64,000 nt of DNA, taken from assembly GCA_963921825.1 (NCBI GenBank), contig OY997594.1, positions 7,135,001 through 7,199,000 on the forward strand. The letters run 5' to 3'. The notes below the pieces were generated by a model, which did no database searches, was not told the origin of the DNA, and was given only the letters and a program-made list of their open reading frames with translations. Made by a program: the position numbers and the translations under genes. This DNA comes from Erodium maritimum. Taxonomy: Eukaryota > Streptophyta > Magnoliopsida > Geraniales > Geraniaceae. Of this stretch, positions 21,279 through 33,529 are shown in pieces (positions within the stretch are counted from its first letter, which is position 1; each line of letters begins with the position of its first letter).

Positions 21279-21476
21279 ATGACCAAGACCAGCGAGCGGG
21301 TTAAGGACGTGATCACCACCAGAATCGAGCATAGGATCGACCAGTTGCACCAGGTGGCTGATGTGGTGCTCTTTCCCTTAGCTCCGATCGACGGCGTGAT
21401 CCACGGAGTGTCCCGGGGGGTTCTCAACTGGCTCACCGACAGGCATCCCGGAGAGACCACCCCACATGCACACTAA
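21279..21476 (+). CDS. Unrecognised 65-aa protein, copy E
   Basis: Full-length family member ending ETTPHAH. Compared with copy F, I count nine base differences, eight synonymous and one replacement (T/N at residue 14); the promoter is also nearly identical. The predicted layout is a charged amphipathic helix (residues 3-30), then a hydrophobic, proline-containing block (VVLFPLAPIDGVIHGVSRGV) and a conserved NWLTDRHPGE. The conserved block has no predicted transmembrane length. The function is unknown. Copy E is followed by a tandem duplication of its 3' flank and then by the minus-strand tail of a LINE-like retroposon. Confidence 0.78.
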   Translation: MTKTSERVKDVITTRIEHRIDQLHQVADVVLFPLAPIDGVIHGVSRGVLNWLTDRHPGETTPHAH

Positions 21477-21577
21477 TAAAGCAACTATGTCGGAGTATGC
21501 AGCGTTTATACAATAACGACTATATATGACTTCCGTTGTTTATCTCCTCTTCCTTTAATTAATATGTATCCATCTAT

Positions 21578-21900
21578 GGTGCAATCTATGGTGTGTAAAT
21601 CGAGCTGAGGTATTTTGTACCTCTTGTTCTTATAGTCAATTATACAATAATTTGCACTTATATCTACTTGTTTCTATTTCAAGTAACACTTTTATGTATG
21701 TTTCAATCGTCCCAGATAATATCTACACATTAGGATATAAGTAAAATAGGTTTCGCGTAATAAAATCATCTAAGGTGCAATCTATGGTGTGTAACTCGAG
21801 CTGAGGTATTTTGTACCTTTTGTTCTTATGCTAAAATAATACAATAACTTGCACTTAAATCTACTTGTTTCTGTTTACGGTAACACTTTAAATGCATGTT
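21578..21900. repeat. Tandem duplication of the copy E 3' flank (period 196)
   Basis: The segment starting GGTGCAATCTATGGTGTGTAA at 21578 recurs at 21774 with moderate divergence, including the GAGGTATTTTGTACCT motif and CTACTTGTTTCT. Confidence 0.75.
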
Positions 21901-21914
21901 TGGATCCTGTTATT

Positions 21915-21986
21915 TTTAATCCTCAAAACAAATTTAAATTAAACTTATATTAAGGATGAAAAGGAGCTCCAAAGAAAGGAATACAA
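21915..21986 (-). mobile_element. 3' tail of an outer LINE-like retroposon (minus strand)
   Basis: Read on the minus strand this ends in the AATTTAAATTTGTTTTGAGG type of tail seen elsewhere in this window. It continues on the other side of the nested stack at 32060, making it the host of that stack. Confidence 0.5.
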
Positions 21987-22469
21987 TACATCACAAACTA
22001 TATTTTTTGGTTCTAAAACTCTCTGCTAGGGTTTCGAGAGTTACCGCCATCTACACATATATGGCTATGGCTATAGCTATGGCAGTTGTCATAGCTTATG
22101 CTATGGTTTTTCTTCTCTCTTCTTACCAATCTCCCCTTTGTACTTTTCCCTTGGATCCCGCGAAGTTCTTCTCTGCTAGGGCCTCTTTCAAGCTATCCCC
22201 AGCCACCGCGATGTCGGCCGCCTCCCGCCCCCAACGGAGCATCTCCCGACCTGTTTCGGCCTCTCCTCTGTCACAGGGGTTACCGTCTCTACCGCCGTCG
22301 TCCCTGATGATGTCGTTGTCGTCCTTGAAGTCGTCAGCGCCCCATCTGCTGTCGTCGCCTCGGATGCCGCCGTTAGGGGTGTCCAAAATTGACCCGGAAC
22401 CCAATCCACCCGGTCAACCCGGCTCACCCGGCCCGAGTGGGTTTGTCCCTATGGGTTACGGGGACAGGC

Positions 22470-24157
22470 TGTTAGTCTTAGTGCCCGTAGTTCAATCCTA
22501 AATGTCCAAATGTATATATCATCGTTAGCAATAAAATTAAAGCGGCTTTATATTACTTATGTGTTGGAGTAATATATCGATGTGTGCTCTGATCTATGCC
22601 CACCATGCGAATAGAACCATAGATCGAGATAGATCACACTCGATGGGTCCCTAGTCAACAAAGCTTCACTAGAAGCGACTAGTATGAAAGATGGCTCTTT
22701 ATGGCTTACGTTCTATTAGTCATTGGAATGGGATTCCGGAGTCTGATCATAGATATCATGTGGGACATGATATTGGATGACCCGCCCTGAATATGTGCCA
22801 TAGATTAAGTCATGAACATATTCAGTGTTGTAGCTTGTCATGTATCTTTAGACCAAGGAGTCTTTGTGATCGCTATGTAGTCAACAACTGAGTTTGACCT
22901 GAGCCTAACGTTGTCCGTAACAGGGCTTCCATAACGGCCAGGATTGGCTTAGGAACGGGCTACATGAGTGACACGAAAGGCGGCTAAGGGATTTATCCCT
23001 CATACTGAGGTATGGGAAATATATCGGTTCTCGGCCGCTTGATAGAGAGTGACTGAAAGAATAGCATGGCCATGCACATGATACTGGGTATCATATCTTC
23101 AGTCATCTCACATATCAAGGAACGATGATTGAGAATAATAAGGATGACGGATCTATGCCTTATCTCAATCAGGATATCGGAGATAAAAGGATAATGACAG
23201 GGACGACGGAAAGGTTGAAATCGACAGGGTCGATTCGTTATGTAGTGTCAGGCAATACTAAAGTCTCGTTAGTTTCCATTTAAATAGGATCAAGTAAAAT
23301 GGGATTTTACGTTGATCTATTGACATGCATAAACCTAAGGGTCACACCGGAGGATGAAACTCATTGACACATTTATGGAGAATGGCCAAAAGGGAGTTGT
23401 CTCGGTACATGACCAAAACTGGGTTTTGGGTCATGTGCCCGTAAGTGAATAGGACTTTACGGATCGAGACAAGGCTTGGAGTCTTGGGATTGATCGCGTC
23501 GGATAATGTTGGACATTTCCGGTATGGAAGGCATGGAGGCGATGAGCGAATCACGGGACCTCGTTGGAAATGGCCACGGGCCATGTTCCAAGAGGCCCAT
23601 GAAAGGCCCATGCAACCAAGGCCCATGGAACTAATTAATCAAGTCTTGATTAATTAGTACTAAGTAAGCAAGACAAGGATTAAGGTGTTGGTGATTCACC
23701 ACCTAACCCGATCTTGTCTTGCCATACTTTGTCCTATTTACACCTTACTTGACACCATACTTGTCCCATGCCTTTAGTTGGACAAGTATGGGTTTTGTTA
23801 TGTTTAAGTCATCTTTTTTCAACATAACAAACACAAGACAAGAATAGGAAACACATTTTCTCTCCCTCTTCCATGGCCATTTCGGGTTTGGCTAGTTTCC
23901 ACCTCCATGTTTGTGTTCTTGAGTCCTCAAAGAGAAGAACTATGTGGCTTTGATTCCCATGTGGATACGTAGGCGTCTTGGAGACTCAAGCCAATCATTC
24001 GTTAACCGGTGTTCTTGTTTTGGTAAGAACTAGTGCTGAATTTTTCTCTTGTGAATACATTCTTTGTTAGTTGTTTCATGGTTTTAATCGTCTCTTGGTT
24101 TTCATTGATTTTCCGCTGCGAGTTGGTTCATCTCCAACCCTACCTCGAGACCCAACA
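22470..24157 (+). repeat. 5' LTR of copia element 2
   Basis: TGTTAGTCTT...CCAACA, 1688 bp. It contains short open frames (for example 23342-23626 minus) that are also present in the 3' LTR and look non-coding. About 30 mismatches to the 3' LTR by eye, nearly all in the first 950 bases. Confidence 0.95.
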
Positions 24158-24158
24158 G

Positions 24159-24171
24159 TGGTATCAGAGCC
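24159..24171 (+). other. Primer-binding site, copia element 2
   Basis: TGGTATCAGAGCC one base after the 5' LTR; complementary to initiator tRNA-Met. Confidence 0.9.
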
Positions 24172-25696
24172 GTGCTACCTTCGGGATTCACAAGACGGTG
24201 TTCAAAGTTTCGGTTTTGCTTGAAAGTTTCGTTTTTGGCATGTTGTTTTGCTAAATTGTTTGATAACATGTTTTAAATTCTTGTTTATGGATTTAATGCA
24301 TGTAAAATGAATTTTTGAAAATTATTTCAAATCTGGAAATTTTGAAAAAAATTTGATTTTTCGGGTCTCGGGAGCGGGACTCTCGGGGAGCCGAAACCGG
24401 GACCGAACGGGGCTCCGTTGGACGGAGCTAGGCCAAGCATGACCATTGGATGGTTGATATGCCAAGGCTAAACCGTTTTGTTAGTTATGAAGAGTTTGGA
24501 ACCGTCATGACGAAATCGAAGATCAAATGTTCAAAAGTTTCATTTTTGAACGGTTTCGATAAACCGAGCATCAAAAAAATTCGAAACTTGGCTATTAAAT
24601 AAAACCGAAAAATCACATGATGTTTGATAACACGATGTGTGATGTGATGTTGGCATGGTGTACATAATAGCCCCGAGCTCGATTTAATTATTTATCGCTT
24701 TTCACGGCCTGCGAGCCGTTAGAGTTAGCATGTAATTATTCTTTCAAGATGTGGTCGTCGAACCACTTGTTTGTAATATTTATTTATTCCCGACCTGCGA
24801 GTCGTGTATTAATTTGTAATTTTTACTCAAGACGAAGAAATGGCGAAAAGGTCATTTGGTGGCTTTTCGGGTGTTGGCATCGGCTTGGAGTCGGTGGAGC
24901 TCAAGAAGCTAGTGGGAGTTAGTTTAGGGGGCTATTATGTGCACATTTATCGCTTTATGCTTGGTTTAGTTTATGCATGATTAATTCTATGTGTTTTAGA
25001 ATTGCATGCTTAACTTTATTTACCGAGCATATCACCTCACATGCAAAGATAAAATTGGAATTTTAATCCTTGTGTGTGAACCCTTAGAACCGTCATTGCA
25101 TTGGATGTAGTTGACGGGTTCAAAGGAAGAATTATATTGGATGTAATTTGAGGCATCATTGCATTTGGAATGTAGTTGATGTGCTCATCGCATCTAGGAT
25201 GTGCCAAAGTTTTGAACACAACTGGACAAGTAAAAGCGGGTCATGTCCGATACCTCCCAATCATCAACACCTTACTACCTCCCCGTCCTATGGGTGTCGT
25301 GCGCATTAGCGGAGCATCCATGGGGAAGCGGGGTAGTAGGTTTGGACGACATATGTGGGTGTCATGCGCATTAGCGGAGCACCTACATAGTGACGAACCA
25401 TAGTTGAAAATTGGTGGACCCGACTACGATTCTCGGCCTAAGGTTGAGCTAGGGTAACAGATAGGGTAAGTCGTGTACATAAGTACATACCCTAGCCAAG
25501 AGTCACATTGGATGTGATTGGATGGAGTCCTACCTACATAGCTCGATTAAGTGGTGAGCATTAGTTCAGCTTAATCGAGTGAATCAAGGATCTTGGTTTC
25601 AGATTCTAAAGGTTTAGAATCGATTGTTGGTGTTTAAGCTTGATCTTCATAAAATTTATTCAGTTTACTGATTGAATTTTATCTGTTGTAGATCAA
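24172..25696. other. Long untranslated leader of copia element 2
   Basis: About 1.5 kb between the primer-binding site and gag. It has no credible open frame. It contains local repeats, for example GTGTCATGCGCATTAGCGGAG at about 25294 and 25361 (near match) and the TTGGATGTAGTTGA motif at about 25100, 25135 and 25155. Confidence 0.6.
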
Positions 25697-26340
25697 ATGG
25701 CAAATTCAGCGAACATTAATAGTTTGTCATTAAAAACCATTCTTGACAGGGTCAAGCTAAATGGGACAAACTATTTGGACTGGTACAGAATTTTGAGGAT
25801 AGTCCTCAAGTCTGAACGCAAAGAATATGTCCATGACAAGGCTGTCTCTAAGACCATATCAGAGTTACATGAAGTGTCATTAATTGCTGAGAAGAATATA
25901 TCAGGGATCTGGGATCCAAGGATATTCTGATGGTCAACAAGGGAATTGGAAGTGGCAAGGGCGGGGCCCATGCGCACTTGGCAAGAAAGATGAGACACAT
26001 GAGAATGTCTGCTTCTACTGCCAACAGCCTGGTCATTGGAACCGGGATTACAGGAAGTTCACGGCTGATCTGAAGAAGGGCAGTGGGACTGCGCCTTCAT
26101 CAAATAGCGTGGATGATCTGAAGAAGGGCAGTAGGACTGCGCCTTCATCAGGAAACCTGGATGATCTAAGGAAGGGCGGTGGGACCGTGCCTTCATCCGG
26201 TATTAACTCTATAGAGCTACATCTCTCTACTTCCAAAGATTCATGGGTATTAGATACCAGGACTGAATCTCACACATGCACTTATATATGGTGGCTGAAA
26301 GCAGGAGAGGTCTGGAAAGCACGAAGTGGACCTTAGAGTT
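25697..26340 (+). pseudogene. copia 2 gag and protease, deleted and mutated
   Basis: Gag starts MANSANINSLSLKTILDRVK, a normal copia beginning, but after about 75 residues it frameshifts straight toward the zinc knuckle, so most of the capsid domain is deleted. The knuckle (CFYCQQPGHWNRDY) has tyrosine in place of the last cysteine. The protease motif WVLDTR has arginine where the active site needs glycine (DTG). Between the two lies a 48-bp unit repeated three times (26067-26210). None of these proteins could function. Confidence 0.85.
26067..26210 (+). repeat. Three 48-bp tandem units in gag-protease spacer
   Basis: Units start at 26067, 26115 and 26163, each encoding a variant of DDLKKGSGTAPSS. 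The copies differ at several bases, and the reading frame is kept across all three. Confidence 0.85.
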
Positions 26341-29190
26341 GTGGCAACTGCTGTAGGATCCACGAGTCTTGCTTTGCCAAGAGGCCTTGTCTTAGTATTG
26401 TATAATGTATATTGCATACCTACTTTTAGTAGGAATATTATATCTGTATCCGTGTTTGACAAGGAAGGATATAATGTTAATATTGGAAATGGAGTTTTCA
26501 ATGTTCTATGCAATGATATGTTTTATACCAGTACTGACTTGGTTGGAGGATTGTACATATTAGATATGGGTAACAATGCCTCAAGTTCTATATATTCCGT
26601 TAATACCAAGAGGTCTAAATCCAACAATTTAAACCTAACTCTATTATGGCACTGTCATTTAGGTCGCATAAACAAGAAGCACCTATCAGCACTTCAGAAG
26701 TGCGGACTTTCAGGTTCATTCGAGTTCCATTCGATCGATAGGTGCAAGGTTTGTTTGATGGGCAAAATGACTAAAGTGCCCTTTTATCGATCGTGATGAA
26801 AGGGCGGGTGAATTATTAGGGCTGATACACTCGAATGTGTGTAGACCAATAACTTCACTTGCCAGGAGGGGTTTTAGCTACTTTATCACATTTACTGATG
26901 ATTACAGTAAATATGGTTATATCTATTCGCTGAGACATAAGTCTGAAGCTTTTGATAAATTCAAAGAGTTTAAGACTAAAGTAGAAAACCAGTTGGACAA
27001 AGGTATTAAGGCACTTCGATTGGATCGAGGTGGAAAATACTTGACCACAGAGTTATTAGATCATCTAAAAGAGAATGGGATCCTTTTGGAATGGACTCCT
27101 CTTGGGACACTGTAGATGAAAGGTGTAGCCAAACGGAGAAATCGGACATTGTTAGACAATGGTCCGTTCCATTATTAGTTGGACTGATCTCCAATCTCTT
27201 TCTGGGATTATGCTCTAGAGACGACCGCATTCATAGTGAATCGGGCTTCGACGAAGGGTGTGGAAGGGACACCATTTTAAAATGATATGGGATGATGCCC
27301 GCTTTGTCCTTCCTTAAGATTTGTGGTTGCGAGCCTTATATGAAACATTTGGTTTCGACTAAGCTCGAACCAAGATCTGAGATATGCACCTTCGTGTGGT
27401 GTCCCAAAGCAACAAGGGGATACTATTTCTACAATCCCAGTGAGAACATGGTGTTCGTCGCTTGGGGTGGGGTCTTTATGGAAAAGAAGTTTTGTTTCCA
27501 AAGACGTCATTGGAAGGACTGTGCATCTCGAAGAAATTCAGGATGGTACATATCTGTCTAAACCAATTGACAACCCAGTAGAAAGGAGCCAGAGATTGTC
27601 GTAGAGTGAGAACCAATTCCTGTTACAATTCTGGAAGGTCCAAGGCGATTTGAAAGGGTCAATCTTCCACCTCCAAGATATGGTATCTGGAGGTGACAAT
27701 GAAGTCATGGTGGATCACGATGATCCAGCCACCTTTCAAGAAGTCGTGGATGGGCCCGACTCCGAGTTATGGATGGGAGCCATGAGGGAGGAAATGCAAT
27801 CCATGTCGGACAACCGAGTCTGGGAACCGGTTGATCCCATCAATGGTTTGAGGACCATCGGATGCAAATGGATCTTCAAGGTGAAGATGGACATGGATGA
27901 CATCCCTCTGACCTACAAAGCTCAACTGGTGGCGAAAGGTTATAGGTAGATCCAATGGATTGACTATGAGGAAACCTTCTCCCTAGTGGCTATGGTCAAA
28001 ATCGATCCAAATTCTTCTTGACATAACTGCGTATCATAATTACGAGATATGGCAAGTGGATGTCAAAACCGCTTTCCTAAAAGGAAATTTGACTGAATAT
28101 GTTTGTATGTCTCGGCCCAAAGGTTTTGATGATCCGAAGAATAAGGGAAAGATTTATAAGTTGTTGAAATCCATTTATGGATTGAAACGAACTTCTCGGA
28201 ATTGAATCCTTCGTTTTGATGAAGCTATAATTGGATTTGGCTTAATCAAGAACGAGGATGAATCTTGCGTTTATAAGAAGGCTAGTGGGAGCAAGATTAC
28301 CTTTCTGGTTCTCATTGAAAACGACATCCCAACCTTGCACGAGACTAAAGCTTGGTTGAGGAAGTGTTTTTCAACAAAGGACTTAGGCGATGCTTCTTAT
28401 ATCTTAAGGATTAAGATATGTAGAGATCGCACCAAGAGGGTCTTGGATTTAAGTCAGGGAACCTATGTGAACAATGCATTGAGTAGGTTCTTAATGCTCG
28501 ATTCAAAGAAAGTACTCTTACCCACTAGTCATGGCATTTATCTCAGCAAGACTCGGTGTCCTAAGACAGCTGATGAGCTGAAAAGGATGATGAGAATCCT
28601 ATGAGCCTAAGGGCAGGATCGATCATATATGCCATGACATGTATGAGACCGGACGTCTCGTAAGCCTTATGTTGTACCAGTAGACATCATTCTAACCCGG
28701 GGGAAAGATGATGTTGAACTAGTCGTCGAAGGATGAGTAGACGCTAGTTTTCCAAGACAAATCCAGATGACTTTAGAAGTCAATCAGGATATGTGTTTAC
28801 GCTGAATGGCAGAGCTTTAGCTGGGAGAGCGTAAAGCAAGATATCATTGCCGAATCTACGACAGAGGCCAAGTACATGGATGCTGCAGAGGCAGCTAAGG
28901 AGGCTATGTGGATTTGGAAATTCATGGCAGGGCTGGGTGTAATTAAAAACCCATCCAGCCCGGTGAATCCATCTTGCGACAACACAAGGGCCATTGTGCA
29001 AGCTAAAAGCCTAGATCGTATAACAAATCCAAACATGTACTGCGGCGTATCCACCTCATCAGATAAATACTGAACTGAGGTGAAGTGAAGATAACCGATA
29101 TTGCAACAGATGATAGCATAGCCAACCCTTTGACTAAGGCAGTGTCACTGCCTGAACATGTTAGACATGTAAAGTCGATGGGGACATATT
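26341..29190 (+). pseudogene. copia 2 integrase, reverse transcriptase and RNase H remnants
   Basis: The integrase zinc domain is visible at 26640-26770 (WHCHLGRINKKHLSALQK, then CKVC). The core follows at 26815-27110 (FTDDYSKYGYIYSLRHKSEA); its first catalytic aspartate position reads HSN, and GGKY replaces GGEY. The reverse transcriptase start is at 27760-27960 (VWEPVDPINGLRTIGCKWIF, YKAQLVAKGY) and then fragments. RNase H traces are at 28870-29040. Stops and frameshifts are frequent, so the element cannot supply its own enzymes. Confidence 0.85.
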
Positions 29191-29224
29191 GGAGTTTAGA
29201 TTGAAACTAGGGCAAGTGGGAGAT

Positions 29225-30912
29225 TGTTAGTCTTAGTGCCCGTATTTCAATCCTAAATGTCCAAATGTATATATCATCGTTAGCAATAAAATTAAAGCGG
29301 CTTTATATTACTTATGTGTTGGAGTAATATATCGATGTGTGCTCTGATCTATGCCCACCATGTGAATAGAACCATAGATCGAGATAGATCACACTCGATG
29401 GGTCCCTAGTCAACAAAGCTTCACTAGAAGCGACTAGTATGAAAGATGGCTCTTTATGGCTTACGTTCTGTTAGTCATTGGAATGGGATTCCGGAGTCTG
29501 ATCATAGATATCATGTGGGACATGATATTGGACGACCCGCCCTGAATATGTGCCATAGATTAAGTCATGAACATATTCAGTGTCGTAGCTTGTCATGTAT
29601 CCTTAGACCAAGGAGTCTTTGTGATCGTTATGTAGTCAACAACTGAGTTTGACCTGAGCCTAACGTTGTCCGTAACAGGGCTTCCATAACGGCCAGGATT
29701 GGCTTGGGGACGGGCTGCATGAGTGACACGAAAGGCGGCTAAGGGATTTATCCCTCATACTGAGGTATGGGAAAGATATCGGTTCTCGACCGCTTGATCG
29801 AGAGTGACTGAAAGAATAGCATGGTCATGCACATGATACTGGGTATCATATCTTCAGTCATCTCACATATCAAGGAACAGTGATTGAGAATAATAAGGAT
29901 GACGACTCTATGCCTTATCTCAATCAGGATATCGGAGATAAAAGGATAATGACAGGGATGACGGAAAGGTTAGAATCGACAGGGTCGATTCGTTATGCAG
30001 TGTCAGGCAATACTAAAGTCTCGTTAGTTGCCACTTAAATACGATAAAGTAAAATGGGATTTTACGTTGATCTATTGACATGCATAAACCTAAGGGTCAC
30101 ACCGGAGGATGAAACTCATTGACACATTTATGGAGAATGGACAAAAGGGAGTTGTCTCGGGACATGACCAAAACTGTGTTTTGGGTCATGTGCCCGTAAG
30201 TGAATAGGACTTTACGGATCGAGACAAGGCTTGGAGTCTTGGGATTGATCGCGTCGGATAATGTTGGACATTTCCGGTATGGAAGGCATGGAGGCGATGA
30301 GCGAATCACGGGACCTCGTTGGAAATGGCCACGGGCCATGTTCCAAGAGGCCCATGAAAGGCCCATGCAACCAAGGCCCATGGAACTAATTAATCAAGTC
30401 TTGATTAATTAGTACTAAGTAAGCAAGACAAGGATTAAGGTGTTGGTGATTCACCACCTAACCCGATCTTGTCTTGCCATACTTTGTCCTATTTACACCT
30501 TACTTGACACCATACTTGTCCCATGCCTTTAGTTGGACAAGTATGGGTTTTGTTATGTTTAAGTCATCTTTTTTCAACATAACAAACACAAGACAAGAAT
30601 AGGAAACACATTTTCTCTCCCTCTTCCATGGCCATTTCGGGTTTGGCTAGTTTCCACCTCCATGTTTGTGTTCTTGAGTCCTCAAAGAGAAGAATTATGT
30701 GGCTTTGATTCCCATGTGGATACGTAGGCGTCTTGGAGACTCAAGCCAATCATTCGTTAACCGGTGTTCTTGTTTTGGTAAGAACTAGTGCTGAATTTTT
30801 CTCTTGTGAATACATTCTTTGTTAGTTGTTTCATGGTTTTAATCGTCTCTTGGTTTTCATTGATTTTCCGCTGCGAGTTGGTTCATCTCCAACCCTACCT
30901 CGAGATCCAACA
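29225..30912 (+). repeat. 3' LTR of copia element 2
   Basis: Exactly the same length as the 5' LTR (1688 bp) and about 98% identical by eye. The second half (30190-30912) is almost free of differences, unlike the first half. Confidence 0.95.
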
Positions 30913-32059
30913 CAGGCCCGGGTTCAGAAATACCAAACCCGGAGTGAGCGGTCCGGGTTGCGGATTCGTCACATGCTTTCCTACATAACCCGGATCAGCC
31001 AGATATGGTACAAGTTCAGTGCCTAAAGCTACACTCTTACAATTTTAATTACTTTTACGTATAAAGATGAAGATTGATTGTTTGAGATTTTGAAGATGAT
31101 TACCAATTTTGTAATAGAACATGTCATAGTTTTGTGTTGAGTTGAACTCATCTTTTGTAATCATAATCTATTTTGAGTCAACTTGAACTTCCTGTATGAC
31201 GTTTTTAATCCTTGAACCTTTGATAAAATTTTAATAGGGTAGAGAGTTTTTTCATAATTAAGAAGTGACCAAAGTTGAGATCTTATAAGCACTCTTTGAT
31301 GAATTTTTAAGGGTTTTTGGATAATGAAAAAATATTTGAAAGTACACGTGTTACTACTTACGGTTAATGTGATCAATTGTTAACAAATTCGGATGGGTTG
31401 GTCCAACCCGGTGAACTGGCCCATAATCTGGACGGGCGGGTTCAAAGGAGTGTTTTCGGGTCTGGGGCCGGGAGCGGGTTAAATTTTTTGAACCCGGTCA
31501 CTACGGGTCGGTTCAAAAAATTAGCCACGGGGCGGGGACTCGACCCATGGACACCCCTAGCCGCCGTCGTCCCTAGAGGCGTCCCTGAAGTTGCAGCAAC
31601 CGACTCTGTCGCAGCCGGCGCGTCCTCCTCCTTGGCCTCCACCGCCGCCACCGCCTCATCCCCTTTCACGATTATGGCTCTGGCTAATCGAAAGGGTTTC
31701 GTTTATTTTGGGAGGAACAATTCAACGCGGGGAAACAGCCCTGCCAGGAGGAACGAGTAACATGTTATGCATCAGGGACTGGCCTTGGGAAGGGTCCCTG
31801 TATGATGTGTTGCCTCCCCACCTCACCTTTACCGTTGAGGTCCCCCAGGATCTCCGGTACCCCCTTTCCCCCCCTCCGCTTTCTTTCATGGCCTATAAGG
31901 CGTCAAAATACCGCTTCCGGCGGTTATGCTCTGAAAAGGGTTAGAGAACCTTTGTTCATCTATTCTAATCCTGTATTCGTGGTCGGAGAATTTATTCCTT
32001 GGGCCACATCTATGTAATCTTTCGATATTAATAAAATTGCACCATCGTTCAAAAAAAAG

Positions 32060-33500
32060 GAAAGGAATACAAGATGACCAGAAACAGAAACCAACACCCA
32101 AAAAACAAAAACCAGAACCACACTGTTTCACACAAGAAACCACCACAAAACAACCACTTCACATAGGAAACCACAAAAAAACAACCGCTTCACGTAGGAA
32201 GCTACCACTAAAACAAGGTCTAATAGCTAGATTTAACAACCATTAAGCGCTAAAAGTGAAGAGGATCTGAAGTATCCATATTTAACAAACATGAAGCACG
32301 TGGAGAAAAGACTTCCAACATATGTTAAAGCTCGAACTCAGTCCTCCAAAACCCAATTCCAGACAACACCGAGAAAAGCCCCTGAGGGAAGGACCAGTAT
32401 TTCTACCGAGAACGAACTCAGACCTCCTAGCAGGCAGCAACAAGTCAATCTTCCAGAAATTCGAGGCATGAACTCGAGCTGAGCGTTCTGAACCTGTGAT
32501 TGGTAACCCCTCGCCGCCCAACACCTAGCGAGGACCCAAAAGAGAATGCCTGTAATAATATCGAGCATGATCCAACCCGAATCCGGACATAACTGACACC
32601 AAAGCCAACCGAAAAGTGCAACACCACACCGAAAGCCAAACCAGCAACCCTTCAAAAACTGCACCCCTTAATTGGAAGTGCTGAAGCTCGCACTCGATCC
32701 TCTAAAAATCGATTCTAGCCAACAACAAGAAAAGCCCCAAAGGGGGAGGATCAATATTTCTACCAAGAGCAAGTTCAGACTTCCAAGTTAGCTGAGGAAA
32801 TCATCATTGTCGGGGATCCGATGCTGGAACTCGAGCTGAGCGTTCCGCTACCAAAACAGGTAACCTCTCGCCGGCCAACACCAAATGAGGACCCTAAAGG
32901 GAAGGCCTGTAACTATACCGAGCATGAGCTAACCCGGACCCGGAAAGATCTAACACCTAAGCAAGTAAAGGAAAGCAACCCTTCCTAGCCATGAATCAAG
33001 TTGTTGTCACGTGCATCCACGCACCCCCACTTTCACCGGAGAGTCCCAAAAAATAGGACCCAAACACCCAGAAAGGCTCCCCCCCCCCCAAAAAAAAAAT
33101 CGATCCACCAATCACTAGTCAGCACAGGTTGTACCGCCAACAAACACACCACCAAAACAAGAACAAACAAGGGGGAAACAACCTGAGCAGAGACATCATC
33201 GAGACGTAGCAAGGTTCGTACCTCCACCGCTCCAATCAGCTTCCCCGAAGACTCCATCGGACACCCCCTCTCTGGAGACGCCGTGGACGAGCGCGGATGG
33301 GACGACGCCGGCCAGAAACTCCATCGCCGGCGAACCTTCGCTCCCTCGTCAGATCTAAGTCAGGGAAGGCGTTTGGGTCACGCTACGACCACCAACGCCA
33401 CGGCGACAGGCTCGCCGGAGTCCTGACGCCTCTCCCAGCCCCATCCGCTCTTCCTCCGAGCTTTTCGCCGCCGGCGTCGCCGGAGATTAGGACCAAACCC
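32060..33500 (-). mobile_element. Body of the outer LINE-like retroposon
   Basis: Sequence continuing from the tail at 21915-21986, with the GC-rich, C/A-rich (plus strand) composition shared with 4790-6784. An internal near-duplication occurs (about 32320-32560 compared with 32680-32920; TCCTCTAAAA, CTCGAGCTGAGCGTTC). Open frames overlap on both strands without recognisable domains. The 5' limit near 33500 is uncertain. Confidence 0.4.
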
Positions 33501-33529
33501 TAAACCTTGAGCTTCTCCGTCCTCAGTTC

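Larger units (their letters stand above)
22470..30912 (+). mobile_element. Ty1-copia element 2 (8.4 kb, coding decayed)
   Basis: Two 1688-bp LTRs flank a 5.07-kb interior. The 5-bp duplication is CAGGC (22465-22469 and 30913-30917). The primer-binding site (TGGTATCAGAGCC) starts at 24159, and a purine tract (AAGTGGGAGA) precedes the 3' LTR. The interior shows gag, protease, integrase, reverse transcriptase and RNase H in copia order, but broken by many stops and frameshifts. It is inserted in a hAT element. Confidence 0.95.
22374..31559. mobile_element. hAT-type element split by a copia element
   Basis: The ends are TAGGGGTGTCCA (22374) and TGGACACCCCTA (31559), perfect 12-bp inverted repeats. 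A perfect 8-bp duplication GCCGCCGT flanks it (22366-22373 and 31560-31567), as expected for hAT. Without the inserted copia element it is about 738 bp and non-coding, with subterminal CCGG/ACCCGG-rich sequence. No transposase is present. Confidence 0.9.
21987..32059 (+). mobile_element. Retroposon hosting nested hAT and copia elements
   Basis: The 13-bp duplication GAAAGGAATACAA (21974-21986 and 32060-32072) bounds the insertion. The 3' end carries TTAATAAAATTGCACC and a short A tract (about 32031-32059). After removing the hAT and copia elements the retroposon is about 880 bp. Its frame reads through the hAT site (GVTVSTAVVPDDV on the left; GVPEVAATDSVAAG, then FVYFGRNN on the right), ending with TAA at 31758-31760. 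It could be an internally deleted LINE or a retrocopied transcript; I cannot identify the encoded protein. Confidence 0.75.

Noticed and set aside
23342-23657. Frames inside the copia 2 LTR repeated at 30097-30412
   Set aside because: LTR sequence; repetition follows from the two LTRs. No domain and opposite-strand overlap.
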